Shown here piece after piece: positions 48,871 to 58,506 of a stretch of DNA of 64,000 nt. This DNA comes from Alteromonas genovensis (GTDB lineage Bacteria > Pseudomonadota > Gammaproteobacteria > Enterobacterales > Alteromonadaceae): positions 1-64,000 of the forward strand of contig NZ_JAAAWO010000011.1 in the NCBI RefSeq assembly GCF_010500895.1, read 5' to 3'. The notes beneath the pieces are model-generated. The model was not told where the DNA came from. It did not search any database and saw only the letters and a program-made list of their open reading frames with translations. Numbering within the stretch: position 1 is the stretch's first letter; every line of letters begins with the position of its first letter. A program made the position numbers and the translations under genes.

Positions 48871-49794
48871 GAGAAAGCCTTGCCTGCATTGATTAGGCTA
48901 CCGAATAAATTACTTTTGCTAGTCGTTACCATTTTGATCTTGGCCGGGTGTTCATCACTGACCGCTGTGGATGAAAAACACAACGACACTAAGACGCCAG
49001 AGTCATTAACGTCCTTCGACCAAGTTCCCTACAGCTCACTTTTACTGCTACCTAAATCTGTGCCGACACGCATAATGTCTTACGGCAGCGATGCGCTTCA
49101 AACGGTGTCAGTATACGAAGCTCAAAGAGATAGCGATGGAGTAAGCGCATCTCATTCTGCCATTATTTTTATCCACGGAGGCTGCTGGCTCAATGCGTAT
49201 GATGCCTCCCATGGCGCTGGCTTCTATTCAGCTTTGGCTAACACAGGCATCGATACTTACGCTGTGGAGTACAGAAGAACGGGCGATGAAGGAGGAGGTT
49301 GGCCCGGCAGTTTTAACGATATTCAAGACGCGATAAACACAATAACGCGCTCACTTTCCCAAACAAATGAAGAAAAAAATGTCTACATTGTAGGCCACTC
49401 GGCAGGAGGTCACTTGGCCCTGCTTGCTGCCGCTTCTGAGCTAAATATACCGAAGAGCGTAAATATTAAAGCCGTTATCGGCCTTGCAGCGATTACCAAT
49501 GTAACCGAGTACGCCAAGGGTACAAATAGTTGTCAAACCGCAACGCCTGATTTTATGGGCGGCAAGCCCGAAGTGCGTGTTGAGGCGTATAAGCAAGCAA
49601 CACCACATTTAGAGCGTATTGGGTATCCGGTTGTGCTGATGCAGGGTGATGCGGACGCCATAGTGCCCGCTTTGCACAGCGAAAGCGAGCATGCCAAAAC
49701 AATCTCTATTGTAAACGGTGGCCATTTTGATTGGCTACATCCTAAATCAGACTCCTACAAAGCACTTCTAAAGGTAGTGACAGCAAATGATTAA
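48844..49794 (+). CDS. Kynurenine formamidase-like alpha/beta hydrolase with lipobox
   Basis: Alpha/beta hydrolase of 316 residues that by motif and context should hydrolyse N-formylkynurenine. HGGCW, the nucleophile elbow GHSAGG, GDADAI and GGHFDWL match the arylformamidase type. The N-terminus carries a long hydrophobic stretch ending in LAGC (Cys36, +2 Ser), a lipoprotein signal, so the enzyme would be an outer-membrane lipoprotein facing the periplasm. The n-region is long; a TTG start near 48883 would shorten it. Eight-base overlap with kynU, so the two are coupled although they act in different compartments. Confidence 0.8.
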   Translation: MNCAATDWHEKALPALIRLPNKLLLLVVTILILAGCSSLTAVDEKHNDTKTPESLTSFDQVPYSSLLLLPKSVPTRIMSYGSDALQTVSVYEAQRDSDGVSASHSAIIFIHGGCWLNAYDASHGAGFYSALANTGIDTYAVEYRRTGDEGGGWPGSFNDIQDAINTITRSLSQTNEEKNVYIVGHSAGGHLALLAAASELNIPKSVNIKAVIGLAAITNVTEYAKGTNSCQTATPDFMGGKPEVRVEAYKQATPHLERIGYPVVLMQGDADAIVPALHSESEHAKTISIVNGGHFDWLHPKSDSYKALLKVVTAND

Positions 49795-51022
49795 CAAGGT
49801 TTTTTCCGCCAAGCAGTTAGACGATAAAGATCCCTTACGCCACGTTGTCAGTCAATTTGCACTGCCTCCCGATACCATTTACTTAGACGGGAATTCACTT
49901 GGGCCACTACCAAAGGCCGCTGAGGAGCGAGCTCGCGACGTGGTAACTAACCAGTGGGGTAAGGATTTAATAAAAAGTTGGAACTGTCACGACTGGATAA
50001 GACTTCCTCAAAAAGTAGGCGATAAAATAGGCGCGCTAATTGGAGCAGAGGCAGGGCAAGTCGTTTCTTGTGACTCAATATCCATTAATCTGTTTAAAGT
50101 GCTAAGCGCGGCGCTCAATATGCAGCCTGACAAAAAGGTGATAGCAACCACCCGTGACAATTTCCCAACCGATATTTATATGGTTCAGGGGCTACTCACG
50201 TTGCTGGGTGATGACTACAGTATTCGTTACATAGATGAAGGCGATATTGAAGGCCAGTTGTCTGACGACATAGCGGTACTTATGCTAACTCAGGTAAACT
50301 TTCGCTCCGGCTTTAAATTGAATATGGAGACGATAACTCGCCAAGCACAGAAGCTCGGTATTCTTACATTGTGGGATTTAGCCCACAGTGCAGGAGCGTT
50401 TCCAGTAGAATTAGACAAGTGTAACGTGGATTTTGCGGTAGGCTGTACCTACAAATACCTAAACGGTGGCCCGGGTGCGCCGGCGTTTGTGTATGTAGCG
50501 CAAAGACATCAACAGCAATATAGACAGCCTTTGTCAGGATGGATGGGTCATCAATCTCCATTTGCATTTACGCCCGATTACGAAGCTGATGATTCAGTGA
50601 GTCAGAACCTATGCGGCACCCCGGGTATTTTGAGCATGAGTGTGCTTGATGCCGCTTTGTCAGTGTTTGACGATATAAGCTTGAAAGCGATAGATGAAAA
50701 ATCCAAAAAGCTTCAAGCTTTTTTCGCCGCAGAAGGAAAGCGCGCAGGCCTTTGCGACTATATGGATATTGTCAGCCCTCCTATCGAAAACAGAGGTAGT
50801 CAGGTGGCACTGTCGCACCCAGAAGCCTATGCAATATGCCAGGCGTGGATTGCTAAGGGGGTTATTGCAGATTTTCGGGCCCCCAATATTTTGCGAATAG
50901 GCTTTGCACCACTTTATTTATCATTTGAGGATATTGAAGTCGCGGTGTCTAAACTGGCCGATATCATGCAAAAAAAGACATATGAAAAGGCCGAGTTTCA
51001 ACGCAAACAGCACGTTACGTAA
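49787..51022 (+). CDS. kynU: Kynureninase
   Basis: PLP enzyme of 411 residues that splits kynurenine into anthranilate and alanine in tryptophan breakdown. YLDGNSLGPLPKAA, SWNCHDWIRLPQKVGDKIGALIG, VLMLTQVNFRSGF, LWDLAHSAGAFPV and the PLP Lys223 in CTYKYLNGGPG are the family blocks. tdo2 and later genes are not in the window. Overlaps the preceding formamidase gene. Confidence 0.95.
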   Translation: MINKVFSAKQLDDKDPLRHVVSQFALPPDTIYLDGNSLGPLPKAAEERARDVVTNQWGKDLIKSWNCHDWIRLPQKVGDKIGALIGAEAGQVVSCDSISINLFKVLSAALNMQPDKKVIATTRDNFPTDIYMVQGLLTLLGDDYSIRYIDEGDIEGQLSDDIAVLMLTQVNFRSGFKLNMETITRQAQKLGILTLWDLAHSAGAFPVELDKCNVDFAVGCTYKYLNGGPGAPAFVYVAQRHQQQYRQPLSGWMGHQSPFAFTPDYEADDSVSQNLCGTPGILSMSVLDAALSVFDDISLKAIDEKSKKLQAFFAAEGKRAGLCDYMDIVSPPIENRGSQVALSHPEAYAICQAWIAKGVIADFRAPNILRIGFAPLYLSFEDIEVAVSKLADIMQKKTYEKAEFQRKQHVT

Positions 51023-51080
51023 CCAGTTAACTGCAAAATCACAGAAATTCACAGAAAAACGTTCTTGAAAACATTGCAAA

Positions 51081-52586
51081 ATGGCGGTGAAGAATGAATA
51101 CTTTCTCGCTGTTTTTGCAAGTAGTGTTAATGGTAAGGCTTTGAAATTATTTAGCTATGTCGGGTGGACAGTTTTCTTGAGCGTAAATATGCTTATTTGC
51201 GCGGCATCCGCTCAAATTGAAAATGAGTTTGAGAGCGAAATACTCGACAATACTATTGAGAATGTGACCTACTGCGTCGATCCTAATTGGGCGCCCTACG
51301 AAGCCATCCGCAATAACCTTCATGTTGGTATATCTGCTGAATACCTCGACATTATCGCCGACATCGGCAACCTCTCTTTTACATTAGTTCCTACAGAGAG
51401 CTGGCAGCAAAGCTTAGAGTTTGTTCAACAAGGGCGTTGCCAAGTCATTCCTATGCTGAATACTTCAGACTATCGCCGGCAATTTCTCGATTTTAGTCTC
51501 CCTTACTTTGAAGCCCCGAATGTGCTGATTGCAAAAGAGGGAACTCCGATGTTACAAGGGTATGCAGGGGTAGGTAACCGAACGGTTGGTATCGTTGATG
51601 GCTATCGCCAGCTTGAATACATTTATCGTCATTACCCCAATGTACGTTTAGCGATGGTGCCGTCTGAGCAAGAAGGACTTAATCTTCTCGGTGAAGATAA
51701 GTTCGACGTAATGGTTGGTTCACTGCTTAGCGTGAACATGCATATCAATAATCAAAACCTAAAAGACTTAAGCATAGTAGGGTATGCAGAGCCACACGAC
51801 TCTCTAGCGTTTGGCGTGAACAAATCGTCGAGCCACCTAATACCAAAGCTGAATTTCGCCATAGAGCGCATTCCTGAAGAAAAGAAAGTAGAAATCTATA
51901 AGCGCTGGAATAACGTTAAAATGCGCTATAGCCGCAGCTATTCTCAATTAATGCTTTGGGTAACTATCGTATTGCTTGTGTTGCTATGGTTAATTTACCG
52001 CAATCGATATGTGCGAAAATACCAACATATCGTGGCGCAAAAAGATGAAGAAATAGGAGCGCTTCAGGCAACGCTGTTAGAAAAGAACCGTACGCTCGCT
52101 TTCTTATCTGCCCACGACAAAACAACCGGGCTGTATAACCGAAACCATATGATACAGCGAGCTGAAGAGGAAATTTCTCGTTTCCAGCGCTTTCACACAA
52201 CCGCAACGCTCATTCTTATTGATTTAGCACAGCGAGATGTTAATGCGAGAGCTATCGACGACTTTGTGCGTGAGGATTTGTTGAGAAAAACAGCGGCAAG
52301 CTGTTTAAGCACAATACGAGAAGTGGATGTGGTGTCTCGTTTCAACGAACAGTTGTTTATTATTCTGTGCCCTCAAACAGAACTGGATGCGGCAACCACG
52401 CTTGCTCATCGGTTGTTAGAACGAATGAAGCAAGAAGACGCAATTTCATCGCTAATGAGTGTGTCTATGGGGTTAGCTGAACTGAAAGATGAAGAAGAGT
52501 TTTCCGATTGGTACGAGCGAACACTCAAAGCTTTAAATAAAACAAAGCGCGAAGGTGTAGACAGCATCTCTGTGGCCGAGAAATAA
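51081..52586 (+). CDS. Periplasmic solute-binding sensor fused to a degenerate GGDEF domain
   Basis: 501-residue inner-membrane signalling protein. N-terminal hydrophobic segment (about 25-45), then a SBP_bac_3-type periplasmic ligand domain (VTYCVDPNWAPYEAI, LDFSLPYFEAPNVLIAK), a transmembrane helix (LMLWVTIVLLVLLWLIY, about 294-310), a coiled coil, and a GGDEF-like domain (HDKTTGLYNRNHM). The active site GGDEF reads FNEQ (SRFNEQLFIIL) and the metal Asp block is also changed, so cyclase activity is unlikely. It could act by protein contact. No EAL domain. Confidence 0.82.
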   Translation: MAVKNEYFLAVFASSVNGKALKLFSYVGWTVFLSVNMLICAASAQIENEFESEILDNTIENVTYCVDPNWAPYEAIRNNLHVGISAEYLDIIADIGNLSFTLVPTESWQQSLEFVQQGRCQVIPMLNTSDYRRQFLDFSLPYFEAPNVLIAKEGTPMLQGYAGVGNRTVGIVDGYRQLEYIYRHYPNVRLAMVPSEQEGLNLLGEDKFDVMVGSLLSVNMHINNQNLKDLSIVGYAEPHDSLAFGVNKSSSHLIPKLNFAIERIPEEKKVEIYKRWNNVKMRYSRSYSQLMLWVTIVLLVLLWLIYRNRYVRKYQHIVAQKDEEIGALQATLLEKNRTLAFLSAHDKTTGLYNRNHMIQRAEEEISRFQRFHTTATLILIDLAQRDVNARAIDDFVREDLLRKTAASCLSTIREVDVVSRFNEQLFIILCPQTELDAATTLAHRLLERMKQEDAISSLMSVSMGLAELKDEEEFSDWYERTLKALNKTKREGVDSISVAEK

Positions 52587-52622
52587 TTCAAGCTCATAAG
52601 TTGGGCTAAAGGGCTGGGCGTA

Positions 52623-52648
52623 CGAGCTAAGCGCTTGCGCTTAGCTCG
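52623..52648. terminator. Hairpin between convergent sensor and DUF342 genes
   Basis: CGAGCTAAGC and GCTTAGCTCG are a perfect 10 bp stem with a 6-base loop, without a T-run. Likely shared transcript end. Confidence 0.5.
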
Positions 52649-52734
52649 GTCAATACAGAGACTTAGCTTATACCCCCACAAAAAGACTCACTCACAATCA
52701 AAAACAGCCCGACCACATAAGGTAAACAAAACGT

Positions 52735-54390
52735 CTAAACAATAGGGTCGTAGTGCCACTGGTGGGCATCGTAGCGAATCTGGGAGCGATTGTACTCGCG
52801 CTCTGAACGCCAGTTTCTGTTGTTAAGTTTGGCAGTAACCCCAGGGTAAAGTCGCTTATTCGCTATCAGCTTAACGTCTGATTGATAGGATTCTTTGGCG
52901 CCTTTCACTTCAGAGGCTTTTCCTTCAATCCATTCAAGTAACGCAGTTTCGTTGTTAAATAGCTCAAGAGCATCAGTCATTTTTTGTTTGAGCTCTTTAG
53001 GGACTTTTTTACTTTTCAGTAAATCGATTTTTTCTTTGTGCTTTGAGTTATTTTCCCGAATTTGCTTAAGCAGTTCATCTAAGCCGTCTTTTCGTTCCAA
53101 TAATAAGTTAAAGCCCGGGCTAAAATCTATTTTTAACGTACTGCCAGATACCGCGCCTAGTGTGCCCGCTTCAACACGCCCTTGGCTGATGATGTCGCAG
53201 GCAAACAAATTCCCCATGGGGTTATCTAACTGACCAACGATAACAGCGCCGCCACAGCGCAACCTGCTGTAGGCTAGCTGTCTGCCAACAGTGACATCGC
53301 CTTTGCACTGCACCTCAACACCTTGTCCGTGCTGAACGTGAATGCTGCCTGCAGCAATCAATTTACAATGGTATTCACCATCGTTATCGTTAACCTTGCC
53401 CATGGCTCCTTCAGTAATAATGATATCGCCGCCTGATTCGATAAGAGCCGATTCTACAAAGCCATTGATGGTGACATCGCCTGACGCTTTAATTTGCATT
53501 TTTTCGGTAACATCGCCGTTAACCAGTACAGCACCTTCATAATTTACATGCCCGGAGCCCACATTTACGCCTGTGCAAATAAAGGTGTCGTCTATATTCA
53601 TTATTTGATCGCGATATTTCGGCATGCCGGATATGCTTGATACAAGCAGATTTGAATCGCTGTCTGATACGACGGTACCGCTTCCCATTTTGAAATCAAG
53701 CCATTCGCCTGGCACGGATGGAAGCTTGTTGCCTTTGATGTCAAATCCAGTGCGGCCCTTTGTAGGTGCCGTGCGTTTCAATACTGGTGTGTCTACTTTA
53801 ACGCAAATTACCTCGCCCAAATTACGCATATCAACTCGCTCACCCACCTGGGTTTGCGGTTTTAAAATTCGTTCTAATGCGTTAGGAACGAGGGGGATAA
53901 ATTTAGAATTTTTACCATTTCTTGGGGGAAGGCCCTTTGCTATGGTGTCTTCAAGGATTTCGCCGCTTGTGGCGTGTTTCGCCCGTATCAGCAACGTCTT
54001 AATGCGCTTTGTGCTAATGCCCTTAACAATCTTACTTTTCATTGCAAGAGACATTATTGCACCCATTGAGGGGAGTTTGCCGCCATAAGGTGCTGTTAAC
54101 ACTAAATTTGCCGACATATTGTCTTCGGGAATACGAAACTCTACTTCGGCATTTTTTCGCTCGCCAATACGCTCTCTTACTATTGTACTGTCGCCAGTTT
54201 TAAAATAATGGTTGGCAGTATCACATGCAGACTTTAGTGATTTTTCTGAAACGTATAGACCCGATGTTTCGCCGCGTTCAAGCTCGGCGCGAATGCTACT
54301 GATATCAATATCGGCATCAAATAAAGAAGGGTCGAGCTGAATATTTATATACGTTCTAGATTTATCGAAACTAATTGTAACGCCATTCAT
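52735..54390 (-). CDS. FapA/DUF342 family protein
   Basis: Cytoplasmic protein of about 551 residues. An N-terminal beta-rich region is followed by the DUF342/FapA right-handed beta-helix with repeated short strands (GHVNYEGAVLVNGDVTEK, IKASGDVTINGFVES, ESGGDIIITEGAMG) and a C-terminal coiled coil (about 430-505). Related proteins affect flagellar number or chemotaxis in Vibrio and Aeromonas; the exact job is uncertain. I start at ATG 54390 (GAGGA upstream); GTG 54414 is also possible. Confidence 0.75.
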   Translation of the reverse strand: MNGVTISFDKSRTYINIQLDPSLFDADIDISSIRAELERGETSGLYVSEKSLKSACDTANHYFKTGDSTIVRERIGERKNAEVEFRIPEDNMSANLVLTAPYGGKLPSMGAIMSLAMKSKIVKGISTKRIKTLLIRAKHATSGEILEDTIAKGLPPRNGKNSKFIPLVPNALERILKPQTQVGERVDMRNLGEVICVKVDTPVLKRTAPTKGRTGFDIKGNKLPSVPGEWLDFKMGSGTVVSDSDSNLLVSSISGMPKYRDQIMNIDDTFICTGVNVGSGHVNYEGAVLVNGDVTEKMQIKASGDVTINGFVESALIESGGDIIITEGAMGKVNDNDGEYHCKLIAAGSIHVQHGQGVEVQCKGDVTVGRQLAYSRLRCGGAVIVGQLDNPMGNLFACDIISQGRVEAGTLGAVSGSTLKIDFSPGFNLLLERKDGLDELLKQIRENNSKHKEKIDLLKSKKVPKELKQKMTDALELFNNETALLEWIEGKASEVKGAKESYQSDVKLIANKRLYPGVTAKLNNRNWRSEREYNRSQIRYDAHQWHYDPIV

Positions 54391-54572
54391 GACAACATAA
54401 TCCTCTGAGCACACCTTGATGTGTTATCGGCCGCTCGTATTGTTACTTAATGGTACTTTCTATGACTATTGTCACTGTCTGACGTATCGTTAGTACAAAA
54501 CGTACCTATTGCGACAATCGGCCATTATTTCCTTATACCCAACAATTTATTCTGATACTGGCTTTGCGTCAA

Positions 54573-54608
54573 AGGTTTTCAGCGTATCAGAGGTTTTCAG
54601 CGTATTGA
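54573..54608. repeat. 18 bp tandem duplication over the sbcB stop
   Basis: AGGTTTTCAGCGTATCAG and AGGTTTTCAGCGTATTGA lie directly next to each other. In the minus frame each unit reads YAENL followed by a stop, so the C-terminus and stop codon of sbcB are duplicated. Confidence 0.9.
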
Positions 54609-56023
54609 TACAACGCACGCAAAATTGCCTGCTTGTCAGGGTTATCACTATACTCGTGGGCAAGCTGTTCGAGTTTAACCAAATAGGTATCTAAGGTGAT
54701 AGAACCATTAGACGAAGCATCGGTTAAACGGGCGTGGCGATGACGCTGCCATCGTGTCATCTCATCAGCGGTAAGGGTATTTGGAAAGTTTCTAGCGCGA
54801 TATCTGAAAAGTAGTGCTCGTAACCCCTGATGTTGGGTATTGTCAGCAATAGCTATCAAGTTTTCTGGACGAGACTCAATGACTTGCTCGCACCAGCGCC
54901 TGTCTTCCTCACTTAAAAAGCCACCACTATACAGCGCATGGTCGATATCCTGTTCACCATGCTCCTCCTCAATGTCATACAGTGCCACTAGCTTTTGCGC
55001 TATCTCGGGGCTTGCCGCAATTTTTTTGTAGTTATCTAGACAGCGGTCGCGATCAAGGCCTAACCGTTGTGCATTTTCTTCAGACATGGCTTTCGCAGTG
55101 GTAATGAACGGAGAACGATTTGCATGAATAACCTTAATACCAGGTCGTTCTTGCTTGCTAGTAAATTGCTCCGCTGGGGCATAAAGTTTTTGTTTTATCT
55201 CTTCCGGTGTGTCGTTCAGTAAGCTATCAACATCGTGAGATAAATCGACGGTAATGAATCCATTACCGTTCTTTGGATGCTTGGCAATAGGCATTATCCA
55301 TGTACAACAGCCTTGTGAAGCAGGTAGCTTGGAAGAAATGTGAAGCAACACCGATGGCTTTGAGAGATCGATTTGCTGCATTACCGCCTGTTTACTGCGA
55401 AGAGAAAAGGCGTAATCGAACAATCTTGGCTGCTTTTCTTTTATTAGCTTTGCAAGGGCAATGGTAGCGTACACATCACTTAATGCGTCGTGGGCGTTAC
55501 CGTGCTCAAGTCCATTGGCCTTGGTGAGCAGTTCTAGTTTAAAGCTTGGCGAGCCGTCATCCCGTTCAGGCCATTCAATACCTTCAGGGCGAAGTGCATA
55601 ACACGCTCGGGCCAGATCGATGATGTCCCAGCGGCTATTGCCGTTTCTCCATTCTCTTGAGTACGGATCGTAAAAATTGCGATAAAACAAAAAACGGGCA
55701 ACTTCGTCATCAAAACGAATGCTGTTGTACCCAACACTACATGTGTTGGGCGTAGCCATTTCTTGATAAATTTTTGCAGCAAAGTCAGCTTCATTAGAAC
55801 CATCACGCAATGTTTGCTGCGGTGTAATTCCTGTCACTAAGCAGGCTTCAGGGTGGGGAAGATAGTCATTGGCTATGGCGCTCATTATATTAATGGGCTT
55901 TCCCACAATGTTTAAGTTTTCGTCCGTGCGCACCGCTGCAAATTGGCAGGGTAAGTCCTTATGGGTGTTAGTGCCAAAGGTTTCAAAGTCGTGCCATAAA
56001 AAAGTAGGTGTTTGCATAACCAC
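54587..56023 (-). CDS. sbcB: Exodeoxyribonuclease I
   Basis: 3'-5' single-strand DNA exonuclease for mismatch repair and recombination, 476-478 residues (E. coli 475). DEDDh exonuclease domain: FLWHDFETFGTN, YNSIRFDDEVARFLFYRNF, and NAHDALSDVYAT with the DEDDh His; a C-terminal SH3-like and helical extension follows (LDRDRCLDNYKKIAAS). Start GTG 56023 (AAGGGA eight bases upstream) or ATG 56017. An 18 bp duplication spans the stop. Confidence 0.95.
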   Translation of the reverse strand: MVMQTPTFLWHDFETFGTNTHKDLPCQFAAVRTDENLNIVGKPINIMSAIANDYLPHPEACLVTGITPQQTLRDGSNEADFAAKIYQEMATPNTCSVGYNSIRFDDEVARFLFYRNFYDPYSREWRNGNSRWDIIDLARACYALRPEGIEWPERDDGSPSFKLELLTKANGLEHGNAHDALSDVYATIALAKLIKEKQPRLFDYAFSLRSKQAVMQQIDLSKPSVLLHISSKLPASQGCCTWIMPIAKHPKNGNGFITVDLSHDVDSLLNDTPEEIKQKLYAPAEQFTSKQERPGIKVIHANRSPFITTAKAMSEENAQRLGLDRDRCLDNYKKIAASPEIAQKLVALYDIEEEHGEQDIDHALYSGGFLSEEDRRWCEQVIESRPENLIAIADNTQHQGLRALLFRYRARNFPNTLTADEMTRWQRHRHARLTDASSNGSITLDTYLVKLEQLAHEYSDNPDKQAILRALYQYAENL

Positions 56024-56360
56024 CGAGATGTTCCCTTAAATTTGCGCTCCAGTTTACACTGGGATACGGCCAGCGCCAAATTTCTGTCCTGCTACATTTT
56101 AACCTTTTATCAGTGGCATTATTTTGTTTGTAAAAAGCATCAAACGTCGGTGAGAAGCATCGTGTTTATCCGTATTTTTAACGGTTGCATATCATCACTG
56201 TAAAAATTTTGTTAAATCAACTGGCCTGAGCTAATTTCTCGGTCTACGCTAAAACAGTGAGGGAATGTCGCTTTCACGGATTTTTATAATAATGAAAATG
56301 TCGCATCGCTTATTCTTTTACGATTTAATTGCTAATAGGCGCGTCGGCTGGAGAACAAAA
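56024..56360. other. Intergenic region between sbcB and the CBS gene
   Basis: About 340 bp. It holds an imperfect hairpin at 56040-56085 (AAATTTGCGCT versus AGCGCCAAATTT, with an inner CCAG/CTGG) just upstream of sbcB. No gene seen; frames before ATG 56361 lack ribosome sites. Confidence 0.45.
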
Positions 56361-56780
56361 ATGGAATCGTTGCAAGTCAGTGATTATATGAATACGCATC
56401 CAGTAAAGTTGAACGCTGAGATGCCAGTTGCGCAGGCTGTAGAAGCACTATTATCCACCCAACAAAGCGGAGGTCCGGTGCTCGATATAAAAGGTAGAGT
56501 CATCGGGTTTTTATCCGAGCAAGATTGCATTGCTACAATGATTGCGTCTAGCTATTACCGAGAGCAGATATGTCGGGTGGGCGATATTATGAAAACACCG
56601 GTACTCTCCGTAAAACCCTATATGTCAGTGATTGAGTTAGGGGAATTATTTTTGAAACAAAAACCCAAAGTCTACCCGGTGGTAGATGATGACGGCATTT
56701 TGTTGGGATGCATTAATAGAACGTCGGTGTTAAAAGCCATTGATGTGCAATTAAATGATGGCTATCGACACGCGGTTTAA
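56361..56780 (+). CDS. Two-CBS-domain protein
   Basis: 139 residues made of a CBS pair: DYMNTHPVKLNAEMPVAQAVEALL with GGPVLDIKGRVIGFLSEQD, then DIMKTPVLSVKPYMSVIELGELF with VYPVVDDDGILLGCINRT. Expected to bind an adenosyl nucleotide and act as a regulatory module. GGAG seven bases before ATG 56361 fixes the start; the frame upstream is untranslated. Partner unknown. Confidence 0.85.
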   Translation: MESLQVSDYMNTHPVKLNAEMPVAQAVEALLSTQQSGGPVLDIKGRVIGFLSEQDCIATMIASSYYREQICRVGDIMKTPVLSVKPYMSVIELGELFLKQKPKVYPVVDDDGILLGCINRTSVLKAIDVQLNDGYRHAV

Positions 56781-57085
56781 TCAAATGCATTGGCTTTGTC
56801 TCTTTTTACCGATAGTTGCGAGGTTATCTAAAAGGGACAAGGTCAACACGCCAAGTAAGACTGCAATCTGTCTATTTCCCTCTTTTTCAATGCGCCCCCT
56901 TAAATGCATTGGGCGTGGTGAAAATTCAAAGCAGCGTATACATTACGCTTTGTACTTCTACCCTCATTTGGACGTGTCACTTTTTAATGCACAGAACACG
57001 TGCGTGATAAATTGAAAGCCCATTAGGTTTTTAATTTTCTTTTGCAATATAATCAAAACCTTTTATCCTCTCCACCTAATGAAAT
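56781..57085. other. Intergenic region before the NhaC gene
   Basis: About 305 bp. A direct repeat AAATGCATTGG occurs twice (near 56784 and 56902). No terminator, RNA or small gene is supported. Confidence 0.4.
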
Positions 57086-58441
57086 TTGACGAAACACAAA
57101 CGAGTTCCTGTGCATCCAACTAATTCTGTCGCGCCAAATCCAATGGGGCTAACGCCCATTCTTCTTTTTGTTGTTCTTGTTGTTGTGACGGGTGTGACGA
57201 CCAATGACATCACTTCAATGCCTATTTTAGTTGCGTTTTTTATCAGCGCTGGATACGGCCTTTGTCTTAACCCCAAGAACGAAAAAGTGAGCTTTTCTGA
57301 AAAAGTCCAAACTTTCTGTAAAGGCGGTGGTGATAAGAACATCATCTTGCTGGTGCTCATCTTCCTCCTTGCGGGGGCATTCTATGCCGTTACGATTGAT
57401 ATTGGTGCCCGTGATGCCACAGTTAACATGGCGCTGCAGTTTGTCCCGTCGTCACTCATTTTGCCGGGCTTATTCCTAATTTGTTGCTTTATTTCTTTTG
57501 CAATGGGCACCTCGATGGGAACGATAACCGCGCTATCACCTATAGGCGCCGGCCTTGCTACTAATCTCGGGCTTCCTATTGAAATGGCACTGGGAATTGT
57601 TGTTGGCGGAGCTATGTTTGGTGATAACCTCTCGTTTGTGTCAGATACCACTATTGCTGCAACCAGAACCCAAGGCGTTCAACTGAAAGATAAGTTTCGC
57701 GCGAATCTGATGGTTGCTCTGCCTGCGTGCATCGTGACCATGATTTTGCTCTTATTTGTTGATGTGGATACATCGGGAATTGTGCAGGCAGAAAGCTATG
57801 ATTTTTGGCGAATTTTACCGTACCTGTGCATTATAGGTTTTGCGCTTAGTGGTTTTAACGTTATCAGCGTTCTGGCTATTGGTATTGCCAGTGCATGCAT
57901 AGTAGGTCTTGCCCAAGATAGTTTTAGTGTACTGTCGATGATGCAAAGCATTCAAAAAGGGATGGGGTGGATGCAGGACTTAGCGATGATTGCTATCACT
58001 ATTGGCGGCATTGTGGCATTAATGCATGCTAATGGTGGTATTACGTGGCTAATACAAAGGCTAACACGACGGGTCACCACCAAAAGAGGTGCAGAGTTTA
58101 GTATTGCTGGTTTGGTCAGCTTTTTAGATATAACCACTGCGAATAATACCATTGCTATTGTAACCGCAGGGCCTATCGCTAAAGATTTGAACGAAAAGTA
58201 TGGGGTTGATCCTCGCCGAACCGCGTCGTTACTGGATATATTTTCATGCAGCTTTCAGGGGCTCGTGCCCTATGGCGCCCAGCTTCTTAGCGCTGCGGCA
58301 GTAGTGGGGATTTCTCCTTTAGCCATTACCCCTTATTGTTGGTATCCCATGCTGATTTTCGTTTTCGGGATAGCGGCAATTAGCTTTGGTTTCCCTCGAT
58401 TCAGTGAACCACAGGGCGATGAGTTAACCCAGTCGCGCTAA
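57086..58441 (+). CDS. NhaC family Na+/H+ antiporter
   Basis: Inner-membrane antiporter of about 440-451 residues with at least ten helices. NhaC-type blocks: FVVLVVVTGVTTNDITSMPILVAF, the GTSMGTITALSPIGAGLA region, GGAMFGDNLSFVSDTTIAATRTQGV (characteristic NhaC), and DITTANNTIAIVTAGPIA. The start is uncertain: the frame opens at a weak TTG; GTG 57110 or ATG 57140 are possible. A frame at ATG 57078 would read into the same sequence if one base were absent near 57119, so a frameshift at the 5' end is conceivable. Confidence 0.85.
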   Translation: MTKHKRVPVHPTNSVAPNPMGLTPILLFVVLVVVTGVTTNDITSMPILVAFFISAGYGLCLNPKNEKVSFSEKVQTFCKGGGDKNIILLVLIFLLAGAFYAVTIDIGARDATVNMALQFVPSSLILPGLFLICCFISFAMGTSMGTITALSPIGAGLATNLGLPIEMALGIVVGGAMFGDNLSFVSDTTIAATRTQGVQLKDKFRANLMVALPACIVTMILLLFVDVDTSGIVQAESYDFWRILPYLCIIGFALSGFNVISVLAIGIASACIVGLAQDSFSVLSMMQSIQKGMGWMQDLAMIAITIGGIVALMHANGGITWLIQRLTRRVTTKRGAEFSIAGLVSFLDITTANNTIAIVTAGPIAKDLNEKYGVDPRRTASLLDIFSCSFQGLVPYGAQLLSAAAVVGISPLAITPYCWYPMLIFVFGIAAISFGFPRFSEPQGDELTQSR

Positions 58442-58506
58442 ATCTTCGTACTAGTTGCCAATATTTGAATTTAACGCTCTAAAGTCATTTTCCGTAGGAT
58501 GTTACT

